64,000 nt of DNA from the NCBI GenBank assembly GCA_015039365.1, contig WION01000110.1:90135-154134 (forward strand), written 5' to 3'. Shown here piece after piece: positions 58,522 to 64,000 of this stretch. Every line of letters starts with the position of its first letter. The stretch's first letter is position 1. A program made the translations under genes and the position numbers. The stretch is from Amanita rubescens (lineage: Eukaryota > Basidiomycota > Agaricomycetes > Agaricales > Amanitaceae). The notes beneath the pieces were generated by a model. That model searched no databases, was not told the DNA's origin, and was given only the letters and a program-made list of their open reading frames with translations.

Positions 58522-59652
58522 ATGACCCGGACACCGCCACCATGGAGGTATCAAGACCAAGAATTCGTCCTCCATAATGTCCATTTCAAGTCCCCAAAGG
58601 CAAACCAGCCCGACATAGAATGTGCCATGATACTAGATCCCAGAATTATACCACTGATACCCTCAAACTTCTTCGCAGTCACTGTTCCGGACCCACCATG
58701 TTTTGAAATTCGCGATGCAGAGGGAAAGGGCGCTGGGATGTTCGCACTTAAAGACATTCCTGCGGGTGGTGTCATACTTCCTGAACATCCGGCAATAATA
58801 ATACCTGCACCATCTTTTCCGAGAGAATTTGGTGCATACGAGGCACTTTACGAGGCACTGCCTGAATCTACTCGGACGGATCTACTAAAGATGGCGAATT
58901 GGAAATCAGAGCAAGAATGTTGTCTAGAGGAAGGCATCGCGCGAACGAACGGTACCGATGTGGATCTCTTATTTCCGGATGACATGAACGGCGATACGCC
59001 CGAGCTGCGACGAGCCAGGGAGTATGGGGCCACATTTTTGAAAATTGACAGATGCAATCACAGTTGTAGTCCGAACGCGGCTCACAAATGGGACGTTACG
59101 CGGTTTGCATCGTATCTCTACGCGTTACGGGATATTAAAGCTGGCGAGGAAATATGCATCACGTATACGGACGTCACGGCGCCACGGCAAACGCGTAGAG
59201 TAAAATTGCACAAGTCGTACGGATTCTTGTGCAACTGTCAAGGATGCGATCTAAACGGAGAACATGAAGTTGAAGAAAGCGACCTCGCTCGAGAGCAATT
59301 GCACGATTGGTGGTTTATCAACCCCAGTTATGACAAGTGGAGGAAAGATCTTTGCAGGGGCGATGACGCAGTTATCAAGTCTCACGAAAGGGCTTTGGAG
59401 TTGATAGAGAGGGAAGGTCTCCACGCCCTGCAAGGTCATTTCATCGAAGAGATTGCGCTTTGTTATGCTGTGCTGGGCAATGAAGACGCGTTCAGGACGT
59501 GGGGACGGCGGTTGACTGCCTTATCCAGAATCCCGGATCCAGCACTATCATCTCAGTTTGAAGGATGGGTCCGTAATCCAAGCTCAATGAAACTTTGGGC
59601 TTGGAGAGAAAAACAGCGGCGCCAGCGTAAGCGGAAAGATCTATTTCTTTAG
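58522..59652 (+). CDS. SET-domain protein (SMYD/SET5-like lysine methyltransferase candidate)
   Basis: Single exon, 376 aa, from ATG 58522 (the frame is open further upstream but only from TTG). The SET domain spans residues about 53-245: FEIRDAEGKGAGMFALKDIPAGGVIL at the N-terminal edge; RCNHSCSPNA (the NHSC-type AdoMet/pseudoknot motif) and IKAGEEICITYTD (catalytic-Tyr region) at the end. A post-SET Cys cluster follows (GFLCNCQGCD) that could hold zinc. The C-terminal 130 residues are helical. The substrate is unknown; relatives methylate histones or cytosolic proteins. Confidence 0.9.
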   Translation: MTRTPPPWRYQDQEFVLHNVHFKSPKANQPDIECAMILDPRIIPLIPSNFFAVTVPDPPCFEIRDAEGKGAGMFALKDIPAGGVILPEHPAIIIPAPSFPREFGAYEALYEALPESTRTDLLKMANWKSEQECCLEEGIARTNGTDVDLLFPDDMNGDTPELRRAREYGATFLKIDRCNHSCSPNAAHKWDVTRFASYLYALRDIKAGEEICITYTDVTAPRQTRRVKLHKSYGFLCNCQGCDLNGEHEVEESDLAREQLHDWWFINPSYDKWRKDLCRGDDAVIKSHERALELIEREGLHALQGHFIEEIALCYAVLGNEDAFRTWGRRLTALSRIPDPALSSQFEGWVRNPSSMKLWAWREKQRRQRKRKDLFL

Positions 59653-60016
59653 ATGTGTCATATTAATATACAATGTAGAGGGCCGGAAAAAAGTTGAAGA
59701 GGAAGAAGAACCGTACGATTCATTGTCGCTATTCTTGCTATCTGTACGTATGATGTGCCAATATCAAAACGTTGCTATAGATATTTCTAGCAGCCTTAGC
59801 AAATCCTGACGAAGGTCAAGGATCTGAGACTTGGTTTTGTAAAAATTTGCTTGGCGGCCATGAAAATGGGGTTAACCTTAGCTATGTACTGTTCCCTGGC
59901 GCTACATGTATAGTTGCACCCTGTAGTAGCACGGAAGATCGGGCCGGTGCACGTGACTGCCGCATTTGACGTGGAAGCCGCAAGGTTTTGCGGCTTGCCG
60001 CTTGAGGCGTGTAACC
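59653..60016. other. Intergenic
   Basis: 364 bp between the SET gene and the glucosidase gene. Nothing recognisable beyond the flanks; promoter of the downstream gene presumed. Confidence 0.5.
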
Positions 60017-63000
60017 ATGTACTCCAAACTCGTCTTTGGGGTTCTCGCGCTCCTTATCATGAGCGCTCGAAGACTCCACGCTTTCAAAGACCAAGACTTC
60101 AAAAAATGCTCGCAATCCGGATTTTGTCGTCGAGGAAGAAGCATTGCAACGCGTGCCAACCTTGCAGGAAAGAATTGGAAGTCACCGTACTCCATTGTTA
60201 CCCCTGTGACTATCAATGAGAACGGAGAGGCAACGTTGAAGGCGGGGGTCAAGTCCTCGCTGTACCCGGGGATCAACTTCAGCCTTGATGTCCGCGTTCA
60301 CGCGGATGGCGTCGTTCGGGTACGCATGGACGAGGTTGGAGGGCTGAGGAAGCGATACGACGAGACTGCATCTTGGGCTCTCATTTCTGAACCGATCATC
60401 AGCAAGAATGTCAAATGGAAGCAGGGGAAGAAGGACGCGCGTGCCACGTTTGGCGATAAAGGCGATATAGAGGTTGTCGTCGAATACGAGCCGTTGAAGG
60501 TGAAGCTGCTGCGCAGTGGGAAGGAACAGGTTGTTTTGAATGGACGAGGACTACTTCATATGGAGCATTTTAGGACGAAACAGGTTGAAGAAGCCAAAAC
60601 GGACGAAGAGCCCCCAGTCGAAGACGATGCTCAGGCGGTGGTTCAAACCCCCTCTGAAAATCCCAATGCTTGGTTTGAAGGTGATACAGAAGACGATTGG
60701 TGGGAGGAAAGGTTCTCCACCTGGACAGATACCAAGCCTAAAGGTACGTGTCGTCCGTCACCTATTCGACCAACTTTTAACACTTAGCTTTAGGTCCAGA
60801 ATCACTTTCTATTGATATTACGTTCCCCAACCACGGGACGGCTTATGGTATACCACAACACGCTACTTCTCTAGCCCTCCCTTCGACTGCTGGCGAAAAC
60901 CCCACTTTTAGCGAACCATACCGGCTCTACAACAATGACGTGTTTGAATACCCGGCGTCATCATCCTCCCTTTCGCTTTACGGTTCCATTCCAGTTATGC
61001 ATGCTCAATCTCCCGATTCAACAGTTGGACTCTTTTACGCTGTTGCGTCTGAAACTTGGATTGATGTATCTCACCCTTCTGAAGACGCCACGGAGACGCA
61101 CTGGATTTCCGAATCCGGAGTCCTTGACCTATTCCTCATGCCTGGTCCCACGCCCGACAAAATCTTTAATCAATATGCCAAATTGACGGGTACGACTCCA
61201 TTGCCCGCTCAGTGGAGCTTGGGTTATCACCAGTGCCGATGGAACTATGTTAGTTCTGAAGATATAAGATCAGTGCAGAAGAGGTTCGATGAGGAAGATA
61301 TGCCAGTCGATGTTTTGTGGTTGGACATTGAATACTCGGAAGAGCACAAATACTTCATTTGGGATAAGAAAACGTTCCCTGATCCCGTGGAGATGATCAA
61401 CGATGTCGCCGCCACCGGACGCAAGGTGAGCCGTTTCCACGTTAATGTTATCAGTTCTAATCACGCTCTGCAGATGGTGGTGATAGTCGACCCGCACTTG
61501 AAGCGTACCTCGGATTACCCTGTATATAAGCAAGCGTCTGAGCTGGGATTACTTGTCAAAAACAAGGACAACCAAGAATTCGAAGGATGGTGTTGGTCTG
61601 GCAGTAGCGCCTGGGTTGACTTTTTCAACCCCGAGTCGTGGGAGTGGTGGAAATTACTCTTCAAGCCATACCAATTACCGGGCGATCAGTGGTCTTGGAC
61701 GGAGAGTACCACTGACGTCCACATTTGGAACGATATGAATGAGGTGCGTCGTTCATGAGCCGTCTGAGAGTTTATGTTGTTAATAAACTACATCAGCCGT
61801 CTATATTCAACGGGCCTGAGATTACGATGCCCAAAGACAGCATTCACCATGGCGGATGGGAACATCGTGATGTACACAACCTTAACGGCATGGCATACGT
61901 CAGTCCCTTCTCCCTTTGTTCTGCATGCGATCAGCTCGCTGAACCGTATTTATAGGCAAACCAAACTTTCAACGCTGTCGCGGCACGTACGGACCCTGCG
62001 CAACGGCCGTTCGTCCTTACCCGGTCGTTCTTTGCCGGCACTCAACGTTATGCTGCTATGTGGACTGGCGATAACATGGGTACATGGGAACACATGGCCG
62101 TCGGGATCAAGATGGTGCTTGCGAATGGGATTGCCGGAATGACTTTTGCGGGGTGTGAGTGTCCCCTATCATTGTCTCACTTTGACACGGTTTGACGTGC
62201 GTATAGCTGATGTTGGCGGGTTCTTTTCTAATCCTGGGCCTGAGATGCTTGTGAGATGGTACCAAGTCGGGATTTTCTCGCCCTTCTTTCGTGCCCATGC
62301 GCATATCGATACTAAGCGTCGGGAACCGTACTTACTCGAAGACCCGTACAAAGGCATGGTGAAGGACCTGTTGAGGCTAAGGTACAGCATGCTGCCAATT
62401 TGGTACACCGGGTTTAGGGAGGCTAGCGTTACGGGACTTCCTCTTCTCAGGCGAGTTTTTTTCTTCTTTTCAATCCGACAATACGTCGAGCTGATCCCGG
62501 ACTTTACAGACCTCAATATGTCATGTTCCCAAAAGATAAGAAAGGATTTGATATTGATGATCAGTATTACATCGCTTCATCTGGTCTTCTCGTCAAACCT
62601 ATTACGGAGGCGGGAGCTACCGAATCATCCGTCTACCTCGCCGAAGACCAAGTGTACTATGACTATTTCACACATCGAATTCACCGTGGTGCAGCTGCGG
62701 GTAAATACGTCACTGTTCCTGCTGCGCTGCATCAAATTCCGCTTCTTGTTCGGGGAGGATCTATCATTCCCACGCGCGAACGTCCGAGGAGGGCATCTTC
62801 CCTGATGAAACATGATCCGTTCACACTCCGCATCGCGCTTGACAATAAGAACAGTCGAGCTCGGGGAGAACTCTATCTCGATGATGGGGTAACGTATAAT
62901 TACCAACGCGGCGAATTCGTCTGGCGCGAGTTTGTGGCGGAGAAGCAAAAGAACGGTGCGGTGTTCAAGATTGTGAATCGTGATTTGGGTTCGGTGAATC

Positions 63001-63281
63001 TTGCCGATGCTGCGCTGGGTATCTCGGTGTCGCGTTATGATGCTGATGAGAATGCTTTTGCGAGGGATGTTGCTAGTGTAAGGGTGGAAAAGGTTGTTGT
63101 TCTCGGGTTGGGTAAGAAGCCAACGAGTGTGAAGGTGGAGGAGACGGGAGCTGTTCTAGATTGGGAGTACGTGTCAGGCGTTGCTGCGGGTGAAAAGAAC
63201 AAGGAAGGTGTGGCGAGTGTGTTGACGATAAAGGATCCCAAAGTTCTGGTGGGAAGAGAGTGGACGATTGGGATTTATTAA
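60017..63281 (+). CDS. Glucosidase II catalytic alpha subunit (GH31)
   Basis: Seven exons (60017-60743, 60794-61425, 61474-61743, 61797-61898, 61956-62154, 62207-62450, 62510-63281) keep frame and give 981 aa. A signal peptide ([23 protein letters not shown]) leads to the N-terminal GH31 beta domain, then the catalytic barrel: [30 protein letters not shown] with the nucleophile Asp (split by an intron after MNE), [10 protein letters not shown] with the acid/base Asp, DVGGFFSNP and PFFRAHAH. The enzyme trims the two inner glucoses from N-glycans in the ER. The sixth intron (62451-62509) starts with GC rather than GT. Length and domain order are as in fungal homologues. Confidence 0.95.
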
Positions 63282-63730
63282 CCCGTAATGTGTTGTTTAT
63301 AGAAGTTCATTCATAGATCTTTGCCGTCACTCACTTTAGCTACATAATCGGTTAATTATTGACGATGTAGGCTAGCAAAATATATACATGCTACTCCTGA
63401 GGGAAGAGGCATGACGTGTGCGGAACTCGTGGGTTGAACAGGGGACAGGTATTGTGATGTGATCGAAGAGTCGCTTTGGGGGTGAAGAAAATGTCGTTTT
63501 TTGAATCATTGGGGGAAGGGAGAACGGAGGCGGACGAGCTCCTCCCATGAGCGAGAACGGCTGTGGGTCGGGTAACGGTCTCTAACTCTGCCAAGGGGAG
63601 GGGTATCTTGAAGCTTGTCCAGGGTAAAATCGGGCACATATATCAAGGAAGGAAGTAGAGGAAGGTGGTATGGGAAACTCGTGAGCACTGGGAATTCTAC
63701 GGGGGAGGCAAGAAGAGCTCACCTTGTGCT
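63282..63730. other. Intergenic between convergent genes
   Basis: 3' regions of the glucosidase gene and of the partial gene at the right edge. Nothing else seen. Confidence 0.5.
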
Positions 63731-64000
63731 CTAGATTGAATTATGAACAGCTTCCGAGATAGCATCGAGCAGGCGTTCGTTGATGATACCGATGTTGAAA
63801 CCTTCGCCTCTTTCCAGGGAGTCATGCCACTCTCGACGAACTCGTGAAGCATAGAGTAATAAAATTCTCTCGCCGCCGTTTCGGAAGCGAAGGTTGTGGG
63901 TGCAAACATTGCGGAAGAAATTGAATAACGAGTCGATGTAATGTTTGTAAGAGCGGATGTTGGCTACAAAGTTAAAGCGGGCCAAGTCAAACTGGCGCCA
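63731..64000 (-). CDS. 3' end of an unidentified gene, cut by window edge
   Basis: The frame is open from the right edge (WRQFDLARFNFVANIRSYKH..) to a stop at 63731, giving about 89 residues ending ..LLDAISEAVHNSI. It is rich in aromatic residues and Arg, and looks helical and protein-like. The other open frame over the same bases (63697-63909) looks like a shadow. The family is not recognised from this fragment. Confidence 0.5.
   Translation of the reverse strand, partial: WRQFDLARFNFVANIRSYKHYIDSLFNFFRNVCTHNLRFRNGGERILLLYASRVRREWHDSLERGEGFNIGIINERLLDAISEAVHNSI

Noticed and set aside
63697..63909. Minus ORF in the second frame at the right edge
   Set aside because: The overlapping frame ending at 63731 is open to the edge and looks more protein-like.

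Overview
The window looks like nuclear DNA of a filamentous basidiomycete, most likely a wood- or litter-decaying agaricomycete. The genes are cut by short introns (about 50-60 bp, GT..AG). The gene content fits: a laccase, a CBM1-linked acetyl esterase, an OPT transporter, many F-box genes and lineage-specific families. There are no bacterial features. Gene models below were spliced by eye by matching GT..AG sites to reading frame; exon sums that keep frame are quoted.

Layout. (1) 1-10052 is nested mobile DNA: a Ty3/Gypsy chromovirus (gag, pol with chromodomain, extra overlapping ORFs, 3' LTR) inserted into a hAT DNA transposon whose right end is near 10052. (2) 10.6-23.1 kb is a housekeeping block: CBM1-CE16 esterase (possibly decaying), panB, a gene with sororin-like motifs, an F-box gene, a large lineage-specific gene, and DPH5. 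A fragment of DPH5 is duplicated at 18.4 kb. (3) 23.1-32.2 kb holds a long OPT transporter between gene-poor stretches that carry a dispersed degenerate repeat. (4) 32.2-37.7 kb is a sharply AT-rich island with one minus-strand gene, a P-loop G-domain protein. Its middle is a tandem array of about 62-bp units. Read on the minus strand, every unit is a complete GT..AG (once GC..AG) intron followed by exactly 3 nt. I count 45 consecutive units, plus two more 3-nt exons outside the array. The reading frame runs correctly from the G domain through all triplets into a C-terminal coding exon. If spliced as it reads, this is a 60-exon gene of about 480 codons in which 47 exons are single-codon sized. 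It is the standout observation here. (5) 39.6-56.6 kb is an F-box cluster built by tandem duplication of a unit of about 3 kb (one intact copy, two with 1-nt insertions, one divergent intact copy), with a 14-exon laccase in between and a fragment of the neighbouring RIT1 gene carried along. (6) 56.6-63.3 kb is a conserved block: RIT1 and a SET-domain gene head-to-head, then the glucosidase II alpha subunit. A partial gene runs off the right edge.

The genes do not form one pathway. The secreted enzymes fit a plant-biomass lifestyle; panB (pantothenate), DPH5 (diphthamide), RIT1 (initiator tRNA) and glucosidase II (ER N-glycan trimming) are core functions. Everything here is read from sequence alone. 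No alignment, RNA or database evidence was available.
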